Shown: positions 15,653 to 23,995 of the stretch, one piece after another
Layout of the letters: each line of letters begins with the position of its first letter
Position numbering within the stretch: position 1 is the stretch's first letter
From: an uncultured Porphyromonadaceae bacterium
Lineage (GTDB): Bacteria > Bacteroidota > Bacteroidia > Bacteroidales > Muribaculaceae
Assembly (NCBI GenBank): GCA_902495245.1
Contig: CABUWI010000002.1
Coordinates: 248,001-312,000, forward strand
Reading direction: 5' to 3'
DNA length: 64,000 nt
The notes under the pieces: model-generated
The model's input: the letters and a program-made list of their open reading frames with translations, nothing else
The model's database searches: none
Told to the model about the DNA's origin: nothing
Made by a program: the position numbers and the translations under genes

Positions 15653-17338
15653 TTATTTGGTATAGAGATAACGCTTGATGGAGCGCTTGGGTGTCTTTTC
15701 GAATTCTTCGTCCATCATTTTAACCGACGAGATGCGGCTGTATGATTCGAGCAGGGGGTTGAGCTCGGCAATGTCCTTGTCAATCTGCTCCTTAATCTGC
15801 TCGCGGCTCAGGCCTTCGCGCTGGGCTTCGTCGAGGTCGGGATAGATCAGCGCCTTGAGCTTGCCCTCGCCGGCGTCGACCACGAGGCTTTCGGCCACCA
15901 GGGGCAGATTGTTGATTTTCTGCTCGATTTCTTCGGGATAGATGTTCTGGCCGTTGGGGCCGAGAATCATGGTCTTGTTGCGGCCGCGCAGAAAGATGTT
16001 GCCTTTGCTGTCGACTGTACCGACGTCGCCCGTGAGCATCCAGCCGTCGGGGCGCATGACCTGCTCGGTGGCCTTTTCGTTTTTGTAGTAACCGAGCATC
16101 ACGTTATCGCCCTTGACCATGATTTCGCCGGGAATGTGTTCGGGGTCGGGCGAGAGCACCTTAACCTCCATGCGGGGCACGGCGCGGCCGCACGAGCCGG
16201 GCGCGAATTCGCGGTCATCTTCGGGCTTGAAGCCGCGCGGGTGGGCATAGCCGATGAGCGGGGCGCACTCGGTCATGCCGTAGCCCACGGTGATGGGGAA
16301 GTTGATGCGGTGAAGAAACTCTTCGACGTCGCGGTTGAGCCCTGCGCCGCCGACAATCATCATTTCCAGCTGGCCGCCGAAGGTTTCCATCAGAGCCGTG
16401 CGCACACGCTCAAGCACTTTCTTGTCAATGAGCGGAGTGTGAAGTAGCAGGCGGTTGAGCGGACGCTCGAGCGTGGGGAAGACCTTGGTCTTGATGATTT
16501 TTTCGATAATGAGCGGCACGGTGATAATCATGCGCGGGCGCGCCTGGCGGAACGCCTCGACAAGCACCTTGGGCGAGGGCTGGCGCGTCAGGAAGTAGAG
16601 ATGCGCGCCCTTGCAGATGCCGTGAAGCATGTCGATTGTCAGACCGTACATGTGGGCCATGGGCAGCATGCACACCATCGAGTCGCCCGGACGGGGAATG
16701 TCGTGAAGAATGCGCTTGACCGCCTCGATGTTGCTCCACAGAGCCTTGTGGCTCAGCATGACGCCCTTCGAGAAGCCCGTCGAGCCGCTGGTGTAGTTGA
16801 TGAGCGCGAGCGAGTCGGGGTCTTTGACCTCGAAGTAGTGGACATCGTCGGCCGTGAAACGCTCGGGAAACTCCTTGCCGAAGTATTCGTTGAGGTGGGC
16901 GCGGGCGTTCGAGAGCTGTTCGTTGCGCGAGTAGAGCAGCGAAAAGTCGTCGATGCGGATTGCCCCCTCGACGTTGCCCATCAGCTCGGGGTCGAGATTC
17001 TCGTAAATCGACTTGTCGACAAAGAGAATGCGCGAGTCGCTGTGATTGACCAGATGGTGAAGATTGTCGGGCTTGAACTCGTGGAGAAGAGGCACGACAA
17101 CGGCGCCGTAGGTCATCACGGCGAAGAACGACACGGCCCAGTGGGCCGAGTTCTTGCCGCAGAGCGCAATCTTGTCGCCCGGTTTGATTCCGGCATGGCT
17201 GAACATCAGATGAAGTTTGGCGATTTTGCGCGCCATGTCCTTATATTGCATCGACTCGCCGTTAAAATTGGTGAGCGCCAGATGTTCCCATTCTTTCTTC
17301 AGCACCTGTTCGAAGATGCAGACTATGTCTTGTTGCAT
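15653..17338 (-). CDS. AMP-forming long-chain acyl-CoA synthetase
   Basis: A 561-residue member of the ANL superfamily. The AMP-binding signature is INYTSGSTGFSKGVMLSHKAL near residue 180 and the adenine site is GYGMTECAPLIGY. The C-terminal hinge reads LTGDVGTVDSKGNIFLRGRNKTMI, with NGQNIYPEEIEQKIN and the catalytic lysine expected near KTPKRSIKRYLY. Such enzymes activate fatty acids to acyl-CoA (or acyl-adenylate) at the inner membrane face. The length fits the shorter bacterial FadD/AAS-like enzymes. It lies 57 bases after alaS and 4 bases before the M6 protease, on one strand. The precise acyl chain preference is not readable. Confidence 0.88.
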   Translation of the reverse strand: MQQDIVCIFEQVLKKEWEHLALTNFNGESMQYKDMARKIAKLHLMFSHAGIKPGDKIALCGKNSAHWAVSFFAVMTYGAVVVPLLHEFKPDNLHHLVNHSDSRILFVDKSIYENLDPELMGNVEGAIRIDDFSLLYSRNEQLSNARAHLNEYFGKEFPERFTADDVHYFEVKDPDSLALINYTSGSTGFSKGVMLSHKALWSNIEAVKRILHDIPRPGDSMVCMLPMAHMYGLTIDMLHGICKGAHLYFLTRQPSPKVLVEAFRQARPRMIITVPLIIEKIIKTKVFPTLERPLNRLLLHTPLIDKKVLERVRTALMETFGGQLEMMIVGGAGLNRDVEEFLHRINFPITVGYGMTECAPLIGYAHPRGFKPEDDREFAPGSCGRAVPRMEVKVLSPDPEHIPGEIMVKGDNVMLGYYKNEKATEQVMRPDGWMLTGDVGTVDSKGNIFLRGRNKTMILGPNGQNIYPEEIEQKINNLPLVAESLVVDAGEGKLKALIYPDLDEAQREGLSREQIKEQIDKDIAELNPLLESYSRISSVKMMDEEFEKTPKRSIKRYLYTK

Positions 17339-17395
17339 ACTTTTTCTCGTTTTTTTTGAGGAGTGGAGGCGACTGCCGGGGTGAGCTGCCGCCGG

Positions 17396-20017
17396 TTAGA
17401 AATTCTTGCGCAACGCGTCAGCTGCCTGACCGAGGCCTTCGACGTCCTTGCCGCCGGCCTGGGCGAATCCGGGCTGACCGCCGCCGCCGCCCTTGATGAA
17501 CTTGGCGGCTTCGCGGACCATGGTCGAGGCGTTGAGACCGTCCTTGACCAGCTCGTCGGTGAGCATCACAGTGAGCAGCGGCTTATCCTTATGGTCTTTC
17601 GTAGCCGCGATGAAGGCGGTGGGGCCGGTGGCGCCGGCGCGCACGGCAAAGGCCAGACCCTTGACAACGTCGGCCGGCTGGACGCCGAAAAAGTCGATAA
17701 CCTTTACGCCGTTAACCTCCTTGGCCTTGGCCAGAAGCTCCTTGGCGCGGGTCTGTATGCGCTCTTTGACGGCCTCTTCGGCCTGGCGGCGCAGTTCGGC
17801 GTTTTCGTCGAGCGCCTTGCGCAGGGCGGCCTCGATGTCGGGGGCGTTGTTGAGCATCGCGCCGATGGTGGCGATGGCGTCGGTGGCCTCGTCGAGCAGG
17901 CGCTCCGTAACGGCGCCACTCACGGCCTCGATGCGGCGAATGCCGGCGGCCGACGAGCCTTCGGAGATGATGCGTATCATGCCGATGCAGCCGGTGTTGG
18001 GCACGTGAGTGCCGCCGCAGAGCTCAACGCTCTCGCCGTAGCGGATTACGCGCACCTCTTCGCCGTATTTTTCGCCGAACAGGGCCATGGCGCCCATCTC
18101 GCGGGCCTCGGCTATGGGCACGCAGCGGTGTTCGTCGAGCGGAATGGCGCGGCGAACCATGGCGTTGGCCAGGTGTTCGACCTCGCGCAGCTGCTCGGGG
18201 GTTACTTTCTGGAAGTGGCTGAAGTCGAAACGCAGCAGGTCAGGCGACACGTATGAGCCTTTCTGCTCCACATGGGTGCCCAGCACCGTGCGCAGCGCCA
18301 GGTGCAGCAGGTGAGTGGCCGTGTGGTTGCACTCGGTCGCGCGGCGGGCGTCGGCGTCGATGGCGGCCGAGAAGGCTGCCTCGGGGTTAGCGGGCAGCGT
18401 TTCGCTCAGGTGGACCGACATGCCGTTTTCGCGTTTGGTGTCGTAGATGGCCACGACCTCGCCCGTGGCCTTGTCGGTCAGCGTGCCGCGGTCGCCTACC
18501 TGACCGCCCATCTCGCCGTAGAAAGGCGTGCGGTCAAGCACAATCTGATAATATTCGCGGCCCTTCTGCTTCACCTTGCGGTAGCGCAGAATCGAGGCGT
18601 CGCAAGCGGTGGTGTCGTAGCCCACGAACTCCTGCTCGCCGGGACGCAGCGTAACCCAGTCGGCGGCCTCGACGGCAGCGGCGGCGCGGGCGCGCTCTTT
18701 CTGTTTCTGCATCTCGGCGTCGAACTCGGCGTGGTCGAGCGTCATGCCGTTTTCTTTCAGAATCAGCTCGGTGAGGTCGAGCGGGAAACCATAGGTGTCG
18801 TAAAGCACAAAGGCCTGTTTGCCGGTGATTTCGGTCTTGCCGGCCTCGCGGGCCTCCTTCATGGCGCCGTCAAGCAGGCGAATGCCGTTTTCAAGCGTGC
18901 GCAGGAAAGAATCTTCTTCCTCCTTGATGACACGCATAATCAGCTCGCGCTGCTTGGGCAGTTCGGGATAAGCCTCGCCCATCGACTCGATGAGCGTGTC
19001 GACCAGCTGATACATAAAGGCTTCGCGGCGTTCGAGGAAGGTGTAGGCATAGCGCACGGCGCGGCGCAGAATGCGGCGAATCACATAGCCGGCCTTGGCG
19101 TTGCCCGGCAGCTGGCTGTCGGCGATGGCAAAGGCGATGGTGCGCACGTGGTCGGCGATGACGCGCATGGCAATGTCGGTCTTCTCGTTCTCGCCGTAGT
19201 GCTTGCCCGAGAGGCGCGAAATCGTGGCGATGAGCGGCGTGAAGACGTCGGTGTCGTAGTTTGACGTCTTGCCCTGCAGGGCCATGCACAGGCGCTCGAA
19301 GCCCATGCCGGTGTCAATCACCTTGGCGGGCAGCGGCTCGAGCGAGCCGTCGGCCTTGCGGTTATATTGCATGAAGACGAGGTTCCAGATTTCGATGACC
19401 TGCGGGTGGTCGTGGTTGACCAGTTCGGCGCCCGGCTTGGCCTCGCGCTCCGATTCGGGGCGCAGGTCGATGTGGATTTCCGAGCAGGGACCGCAGGGAC
19501 CCGTGTCGCCCATCTCCCAGAAGTTGTCGTGCTTGTTGCCGTTGATGATGTGGCTTGCGGGCAGATGCTTGGCCCAGATGGCGGCGGCCTCGTCGTCGCG
19601 GCTCAGGCCTTCGGCGGCCGAGCCTTCGAACACCGTGGCATAGAGGCGCTCGGGGTCGAGCTTGAGCACGTCGACCAGATATTCCCACGCCCAGTCAATG
19701 GCTTCCTGCTTGAAATAGTCGCCGAAGCTCCAGTTGCCGAGCATTTCGAACATGGTGTGGTGATACGTGTCCATGCCGACCTCTTCAAGGTCGTTGTGCT
19801 TGCCCGACACGCGCAGACACTTCTGCGAGTCGGCCACGCGGCGATATTTCGCGGCCTTGTTGCCGAGAATGATATCCTTGAACTGGTTCATGCCGGCGTT
19901 GGTGAACATCAATGTCGGGTCATCTTTTATGACCATCGGAGCCGAGGGGACAATCTGGTGGCCCTTCGACTGAAAGAAATCCTTGAAGGATTCGCGTATT
20001 TCTTTAGCAGTGAGCAT
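17396..20017 (-). CDS. alaS: Alanyl-tRNA synthetase
   Basis: A class II synthetase of 873 residues starting at the ATG at 20017 (MLTAKEIRESFKDFFQSKGH), the usual family start; a longer in-frame opening to 20140 has no family match and is rejected. Class II motifs are visible in the N-terminal 450 residues (MFTNAGMNQFKDI, ECRKCLRV-like QKCLRVSGKHNDLE, GFERL). The editing domain carries HTATHLLH and CGGTHVPNTGCIG, which bind zinc and clear Ser- and Gly-tRNA-Ala. The C-terminal C-Ala region contains a coiled coil and ends with GGGGGQPGFAQAGGKD. It has a weak upstream element (TAAATTTG at 20056-20063) and stands just after the ribosomal terminator. Confidence 0.97.
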   Translation of the reverse strand: MLTAKEIRESFKDFFQSKGHQIVPSAPMVIKDDPTLMFTNAGMNQFKDIILGNKAAKYRRVADSQKCLRVSGKHNDLEEVGMDTYHHTMFEMLGNWSFGDYFKQEAIDWAWEYLVDVLKLDPERLYATVFEGSAAEGLSRDDEAAAIWAKHLPASHIINGNKHDNFWEMGDTGPCGPCSEIHIDLRPESEREAKPGAELVNHDHPQVIEIWNLVFMQYNRKADGSLEPLPAKVIDTGMGFERLCMALQGKTSNYDTDVFTPLIATISRLSGKHYGENEKTDIAMRVIADHVRTIAFAIADSQLPGNAKAGYVIRRILRRAVRYAYTFLERREAFMYQLVDTLIESMGEAYPELPKQRELIMRVIKEEEDSFLRTLENGIRLLDGAMKEAREAGKTEITGKQAFVLYDTYGFPLDLTELILKENGMTLDHAEFDAEMQKQKERARAAAAVEAADWVTLRPGEQEFVGYDTTACDASILRYRKVKQKGREYYQIVLDRTPFYGEMGGQVGDRGTLTDKATGEVVAIYDTKRENGMSVHLSETLPANPEAAFSAAIDADARRATECNHTATHLLHLALRTVLGTHVEQKGSYVSPDLLRFDFSHFQKVTPEQLREVEHLANAMVRRAIPLDEHRCVPIAEAREMGAMALFGEKYGEEVRVIRYGESVELCGGTHVPNTGCIGMIRIISEGSSAAGIRRIEAVSGAVTERLLDEATDAIATIGAMLNNAPDIEAALRKALDENAELRRQAEEAVKERIQTRAKELLAKAKEVNGVKVIDFFGVQPADVVKGLAFAVRAGATGPTAFIAATKDHKDKPLLTVMLTDELVKDGLNASTMVREAAKFIKGGGGGQPGFAQAGGKDVEGLGQAADALRKNF

Positions 20018-20115
20018 ATGCGGAGATATGATTTTTTTGATTCGTAAATAACACGCAAATTTACACAAAATTTCCGAATTTGCGCCAATATTCGCCCTAA
20101 AATCTGCAAAAGGCA

Positions 20116-20150
20116 AGCCGGGCCGACGGCGAGATGCCATCGGCCCGGCT
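20116..20150 (-). terminator. Terminator of the ribosomal protein cluster
   Basis: An 11-bp perfect stem (AGCCGGGCCGA with TCGGCCCGGCT) with a 13-base loop that can add three inner pairs lies 29 bases past the rplQ stop. On the minus strand it is followed by TGCCTTTTG, a short T-tract. This closes the long cluster that begins at rpsL. Confidence 0.8.
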
Positions 20151-20178
20151 ATGATGGGGTGAATGCCCCTGGGGGCGA

Positions 20179-20676
20179 TTATTCTGCGGCGGGAGCCTCG
20201 GCTGCGGGAGCCTCTACGGGAGCGGCTTCGGCGGCTGCAGTGGCGCTCTTTTTGCGCGAGCGGCGGGTGCGGCTCTTCTTGGCGCCCGAGTCCTGCTTCT
20301 TGGCTTCAAGGAGGGCTTCGTTGTAGTCAACGAGCTCGATGAAACACATTTCGGCGTTGTCGCCCAGACGGTTTCCGGTCTTCAGAATGCGGGTGTAGCC
20401 GCCGGGACGGTCGGCAATCTTCTCTGCGATGTTGCGGAAGAGTTCGCTGACGGCATACTTGTTCTGCAGATAGGAGAAGACGAGGCGGCGGTTGGCCATC
20501 GAGTCTTCCTTGGCCCGGTTAATCAGGGGTTCTGCATACATGCGCAGGGCCTTGGCCTTGGCCAGGGTGGTGAAGATGCGCTTGTGCATGATCAGCGAGG
20601 TGGTCATGTTGGCCAACAGGGCATCGCGGTGAGCCTTGGTGCGGCCGAGGTGGTTGAATTTTTTATTGTGTCTCAT
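20179..20676 (-). CDS. rplQ: 50S ribosomal protein L17
   Basis: A 165-residue L17 beginning MRHNKKFNHLGRTKAHRDALLANM. The family core ends near residue 130 and is followed by a Lys/Arg then Ala/Glu/Pro-rich tail (AAPVEAPAAEAPAAE) not found in the roughly 127-residue E. coli protein; such tails are common in Bacteroidetes. L17 sits near the peptide exit tunnel. It is the last gene of the cluster, 8 bases after rpoA, and precedes the terminator. Confidence 0.97.
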   Translation of the reverse strand: MRHNKKFNHLGRTKAHRDALLANMTTSLIMHKRIFTTLAKAKALRMYAEPLINRAKEDSMANRRLVFSYLQNKYAVSELFRNIAEKIADRPGGYTRILKTGNRLGDNAEMCFIELVDYNEALLEAKKQDSGAKKSRTRRSRKKSATAAAEAAPVEAPAAEAPAAE

Positions 20677-20684
20677 CTTGGATT

Positions 20685-21677
20685 TTACTCTTTGTCTAAT
20701 TTATACTTGGCAATATCCATGCCGAAAGAGAGGTTCAGACGGGCCAGCAGGTCGTCGAGTTCGGTGAGCGACTTCTTGCCGAAGTTGCGGAACTTCAGCA
20801 GGTCGTTCTTGTTGTACTTGACGAGGTCGCCGAGGGTCTCGACTTCGGCCGACTTGAGGCAGTTGAGGGCGCGGACGCTCAGCTCCATGTCAACGAGTTT
20901 TGACTTGAGCAGCTGGCGCATCTTCAATACTTCTTCATCGAATTCGTCGTTGTCGGTCTCTTCGGGGGCCTCGAGGGTGATGCGCTCGTCGCTGAACAGC
21001 ATGAAGTGCTGAATCAGAATCTTGGCAGCCTCTTTCAGAGCCGTCTGCGGCTGAATGGAGCCGTTGGTGGTGATTTCGATGAGGAGTTTCTCGTAGTCGG
21101 TCTTCTGGTCAACGCGGAAGTTCTCTACGGTGTACTTCACGTTCTTGATGGGCGTGTAGATGGAGTCGATGGCAATGATGGTTACATCATCTTGGGGCAC
21201 CACCTGCTCGTCGGCCGGTGTCCAGCCGCGGCCCTTGTTGACGGTGAAGTCAAGGGTGAACGATGCTGAGGGGTCGAGATGGCATATCACCAGCTCGGGG
21301 TTGAGCACTTTGAAGCCGTTGAGGGCTTTGCCAAGCTCGCCGGCGGTAAATACCTCCTGACCGCTGACGGTGATGGAGGCTTTTTCGTCGTCGGTATCTT
21401 CGACAATCTGCTTGAGGTCTACCTTTTTGAGGTTCAGAATGATGTTCGTAACATCTTCCTTGACGCCGGGAATGGTGTCGAACTCATGCTTCACTCCGTT
21501 GATACGAATCGACGAGATTGCGTAGCCTTCGAGCGAAGAAAGCAGTATGCGACGCAAGGCGTTGCCGATAGTAATTCCGTAGCCGGGCTCCAATGGCTTG
21601 AACTCGAACTTGCCGAACGTATTGTCGGCTTCGAGCATGACGACTTTGTCGGGTTTCTGAAATGATAAAATAGCCAT
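20685..21677 (-). CDS. rpoA: RNA polymerase alpha subunit
   Basis: 330 residues. The N-terminal domain (1 to about 230) carries GYGITIGNALRRILLSSLEGYAISSIRI, the dimerisation and assembly region. A linker leads to the C-terminal domain (about 255-315: LNCLKSAEVETLGDLVKYNKNDLLKFRNFGKKSL), which contacts UP-like elements and activators. It follows rpsD by 23 bases, the usual rpsM-rpsK-rpsD-rpoA-rplQ order. Confidence 0.98.
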   Translation of the reverse strand: MAILSFQKPDKVVMLEADNTFGKFEFKPLEPGYGITIGNALRRILLSSLEGYAISSIRINGVKHEFDTIPGVKEDVTNIILNLKKVDLKQIVEDTDDEKASITVSGQEVFTAGELGKALNGFKVLNPELVICHLDPSASFTLDFTVNKGRGWTPADEQVVPQDDVTIIAIDSIYTPIKNVKYTVENFRVDQKTDYEKLLIEITTNGSIQPQTALKEAAKILIQHFMLFSDERITLEAPEETDNDEFDEEVLKMRQLLKSKLVDMELSVRALNCLKSAEVETLGDLVKYNKNDLLKFRNFGKKSLTELDDLLARLNLSFGMDIAKYKLDKE

Positions 21678-21700
21678 GGGCTGATTGGGTTAGCGGTTAA

Positions 21701-22306
21701 TTACTTAGAATAGAGCTCGACGATGAGTTGCTCCTTGATAGGCTCGGGAATGTCGGCGCGGTCGGGAACATGGAGGAACTTGCCGCCCTTGATGCTCTCG
21801 TCCCATTCAATCCAGGGATACTTGGCGTGATTGAAGCCGGCCAGGTTGTCGGCAATCACTTCAAGGCTCTTGCTCTTTTCGCGCACGGCTACGACAGTGC
21901 CGGGAGTTACGTGGTAAGACGGAATGTTAACCACCTGACCGTTGACGGTGATGTGGCGGTGAAGAACCAGCTGACGGGCGGCTGCACGGGTGGGTGCGAT
22001 GCCCAGACGGTAAACTACGTTGTCGAGACGGCTCTCGAGCAGCTGAAGCAGCACCTCACCGGTGATGCCTTTGGTGCGTTCGGCTTTCTCGAAGAGGTTG
22101 CGGAACTGGCGTTCGAGCACACCGTAGGTGTATTTTGCCATCTGCTTCTCGCGGAGCTGCAGACCGTATTCCGACGTCTTGCGGCGACGGTTCTGGCCGT
22201 GCTGGCCCGGAGGGAAGTTTCTTCTTTCAAGCACTTTGTCGGGGCCGAAGATGGGCTCACCGAATTTACGGGCGATTCTGGTCTTGGGACCTGTATATCT
22301 TGCCAT
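21701..22306 (-). CDS. rpsD: 30S ribosomal protein S4
   Basis: 201 residues starting MARYTGPKTRIARKFGEPIFG. The N-terminal zinc-cysteine cluster of some S4 proteins is absent. The S4 RNA-binding domain spans about residues 90-155 (RLDNVVYRLGIAPTRAAARQLVLHRHITVNGQVVNIPSY). S4 nucleates 30S assembly on the 16S 5' domain and, in other bacteria, represses its own operon by binding mRNA. It is separated from rpsK by an unusual 415-base spacer, which may bear on that regulation. Confidence 0.98.
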   Translation of the reverse strand: MARYTGPKTRIARKFGEPIFGPDKVLERRNFPPGQHGQNRRRKTSEYGLQLREKQMAKYTYGVLERQFRNLFEKAERTKGITGEVLLQLLESRLDNVVYRLGIAPTRAAARQLVLHRHITVNGQVVNIPSYHVTPGTVVAVREKSKSLEVIADNLAGFNHAKYPWIEWDESIKGGKFLHVPDRADIPEPIKEQLIVELYSK

Positions 22307-22721
22307 TTGGTTTGTTTTTGAAGTGAAGGTTTAACTTTTTGAGGCTGCGGCCTGAGGCCGTGCCCCGGGTTGGGGTTTATCGGGTGGCGCGGGTTGACGG
22401 GGCTTTCAGCATCTGAGCCTGAGGGTGGAAGCCGGAGAGGCAGAAACGTCGCCGCAGTGCCTGCGGCCCGCAGCGTGGCGGAACCGGGGTGCGGTGGGAG
22501 CCGGTAGGAGTCGAGACAGCCGCGACCATTGAGAGGGAAAGTGTGTTGTCATCTATGCATGGTCATAAAATTTTCTCGAAACCTGGTGGCCCGCTTTAGG
22601 CAGTTGGTTGGTCTGTTTCTCCTTTCTCTTGCTTGCCGCCGGGGCAAAGCCTGAAAGATTCTCGTCGCCCCCGCCGGGGTTGAGATGTTTAAGAGTCCGG
22701 TGCCCGAGCGCACCGCGCGGT
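22307..22721 (-). other. 415-base non-coding spacer between rpsK and rpsD; candidate regulatory leader
   Basis: No credible coding frame is present. All other junctions in the cluster are below 190 bases. On the minus strand the spacer starts with a hairpin (CGGTGC...GCACCG just after the rpsK stop) and contains GCCGCAG-GCA-CTGCGGC (22451-22467) and CGGCC-TCA-GGCCG near the rpsD end. A plain A+T-rich middle (near 22560) separates two G+C-rich parts. This could be a leader that binds S4 to control rpsD-rpoA-rplQ, or a remnant insertion. No promoter of the TTTG/TAnnTTTG type was found just ahead of rpsD. Confidence 0.5.
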
Positions 22722-23111
22722 TCAGACGCGACGGCGCTTGGGAGGACGGCAACCGTTGTGGGGCAGCGGCGTAACGTCGAGAATCTCGGTTACTTCGATG
22801 CCGGCGCCATGGACGGTGCGGATTGCGGATTCGCGGCCGTTGCCGGGACCCTTAACATATGCTTTCACTTTGCGCAGGCCGAGGTCGAAAGCGACCTTGG
22901 CGCAATCCTGGGCGGCCATCTGGGCGGCATAGGGCGTGTTCTTTTTCGAACCGCGGAAGCCCATCTTGCCTGCCGACGACCAGGAGATTACCTGACCTTC
23001 TGCATTGGCCAGACAAACGATAATGTTGTTGAAAGAGCTGTGAACGTGAAGCTGGCCTTCTGCGCCGACCTTCACATTGCGCTTCTTTGCTGCGACTGCT
23101 TTCTTTGCCAT
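22722..23111 (-). CDS. rpsK: 30S ribosomal protein S11
   Basis: 129 residues with the Lys-rich start (MAKKAVAAKKRNVKV), SFNNIIVCLANAEGQVISW and the diagnostic C-terminus GRESAIRTVHGAGIEVTEI...PHNGCRPPKRRRV. S11 lies on the platform of the small subunit and contacts the E-site mRNA region. It is 21 bases after rpsM. Confidence 0.98.
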   Translation of the reverse strand: MAKKAVAAKKRNVKVGAEGQLHVHSSFNNIIVCLANAEGQVISWSSAGKMGFRGSKKNTPYAAQMAAQDCAKVAFDLGLRKVKAYVKGPGNGRESAIRTVHGAGIEVTEILDVTPLPHNGCRPPKRRRV

Positions 23112-23132
23112 ATCTATTTACTGAGATATTAT

Positions 23133-23513
23133 TTACTTGGTTGCTTTTTTCTTGTTGGCAACGGTCTTTTTGCGACCCTTGCGTGTGCGGGCGTTGTTCT
23201 TCGTGCTCTGGCCGCGAACGGGAAGGCCGTTGCGGTGGCGGATTCCGCGATAGCAACCAATGTCCATCAGTCGCTTGATGTTGAGCTGTACTTCAGAGCG
23301 GAGGTCGCCCTCCACCTTGTACTCGTTTTGAATGACCTCACGAACTTTGGCTGCCTGTTCGTCGGTCCAGTCCTGTACTTTGATGCCGGCGTCCACACCT
23401 GCCTTTGAAAGAATGGTGAGCGCGGCGCTACGGCCGATGCCGTAGATGTAGGTCAAGGATATTTCACCTCTTTTGTTTTGGGGGAGGTCAACTCCCACGA
23501 TTCTTACTGCCAT
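23133..23513 (-). CDS. rpsM: 30S ribosomal protein S13
   Basis: 126 residues beginning MAVRIVGVDLPQNKRGEISL, with helix-two-turns-helix YIYGIGRSAALTIL and the basic tail RGIRHRNGLPVRGQSTKNNARTRKGRKKT that reaches the decoding centre. S13 sits in the head and forms bridges to the large subunit. A TACCTTTG promoter element lies about 30 bases upstream, so the alpha-operon part may be transcribed separately. Confidence 0.98.
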   Translation of the reverse strand: MAVRIVGVDLPQNKRGEISLTYIYGIGRSAALTILSKAGVDAGIKVQDWTDEQAAKVREVIQNEYKVEGDLRSEVQLNIKRLMDIGCYRGIRHRNGLPVRGQSTKNNARTRKGRKKTVANKKKATK

Positions 23514-23543
23514 ATAATTTTGTGTTGTTCAGAAATTTCGGTG

Positions 23544-23551
23544 CAAAGGTA
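23544..23551 (-). promoter_or_regulatory. Internal -7 promoter element before rpsM
   Basis: TACCTTTG on the minus strand, 12 bases beyond the rpmJ stop and 30 bases before the rpsM start, fits TAnnTTTG. A TTTG box at 19-20 bases is not seen, so this is a half-supported internal promoter for rpsM-rpsK-rpsD-rpoA-rplQ. Confidence 0.5.
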
Positions 23552-23562
23552 CGAAAAATTTT

Positions 23563-23679
23563 TCAACCCTGACGCATTTTATACTTCGGATTTTTCTTGT
23601 TGATTACGTAGAGGCGGCCTTTGCGACGCACGATCTTGCTGTCGGCGGTGCGCTTCTTAATAGATGCTTTGACTTTCAT
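23563..23679 (-). CDS. rpmJ: 50S ribosomal protein L36, cysteine-free form
   Basis: A 38-residue protein found by reading the minus strand from the ATG at 23677-23679: it starts MKVKASIKKRTADSK and ends NKKNPKYKMRQG before a TGA. The zinc-binding cysteines of classical L36 are absent (Ser at the usual CKIVRR cysteine), so this is the zinc-independent type. It lies 57 bases after infA and 49 before rpsM, the standard position. Confidence 0.95.
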   Translation of the reverse strand: MKVKASIKKRTADSKIVRRKGRLYVINKKNPKYKMRQG

Positions 23680-23736
23680 TGTTGTTTGAGTTGTTTATGC
23701 GTTTGTTTTGTAATTTGCTGATAGCTATGCGGTTGC

Positions 23737-23955
23737 TTACTTGTAGCGGAAAGCGATGCGACCTTTGGTCAGGTCGTAGGGACTCATTTCCACCCTCACT
23801 TTGTCGCCCGGAAGAATCTTGATGTAGTGCATGCGCATTTTTCCGGAAATGTGGGCTATGATTTCGTGTCCGCTTTCGAGTTCAACGCGAAACATGGCGT
23901 TGCTGAGCGCTTCGACAATGGTTCCGTCGAGCTCGATTGCTGATTGTTTTGCCAT
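23737..23955 (-). CDS. infA: Translation initiation factor IF-1
   Basis: 72 residues from the ATG at 23955 (MAKQSAIELDGTIVEAL), an S1-like OB fold with HISGKMRMHYIKILPGDKVRVEMSPYDL and the C-terminal KGRIAFRYK. A 40-residue in-frame extension upstream overlaps the map gene and lacks family similarity, so it is rejected. IF-1 occupies the A site during initiation. The order secY-map-infA-rpmJ is conserved in Bacteroidetes. Confidence 0.98.
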   Translation of the reverse strand: MAKQSAIELDGTIVEALSNAMFRVELESGHEIIAHISGKMRMHYIKILPGDKVRVEMSPYDLTKGRIAFRYK

Positions 23956-23995
23956 AAATGGATTGCCTGTTGGGTTTATTATTGGTGAGATTGAT

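Noticed and set aside
13417..15678. A 753-residue open frame on the plus strand across the kinase and M6 protease genes
   Set aside because: It is the antisense shadow of two genes with clear motifs, and is long only because of the high G+C content; it has no domain or promoter.
22608..23408. A 266-residue plus-strand frame across the rpsK-rpsD spacer and rpsK/rpsM
   Set aside because: It mostly runs antisense to S11 and S13, and its part in the spacer has no family resemblance.
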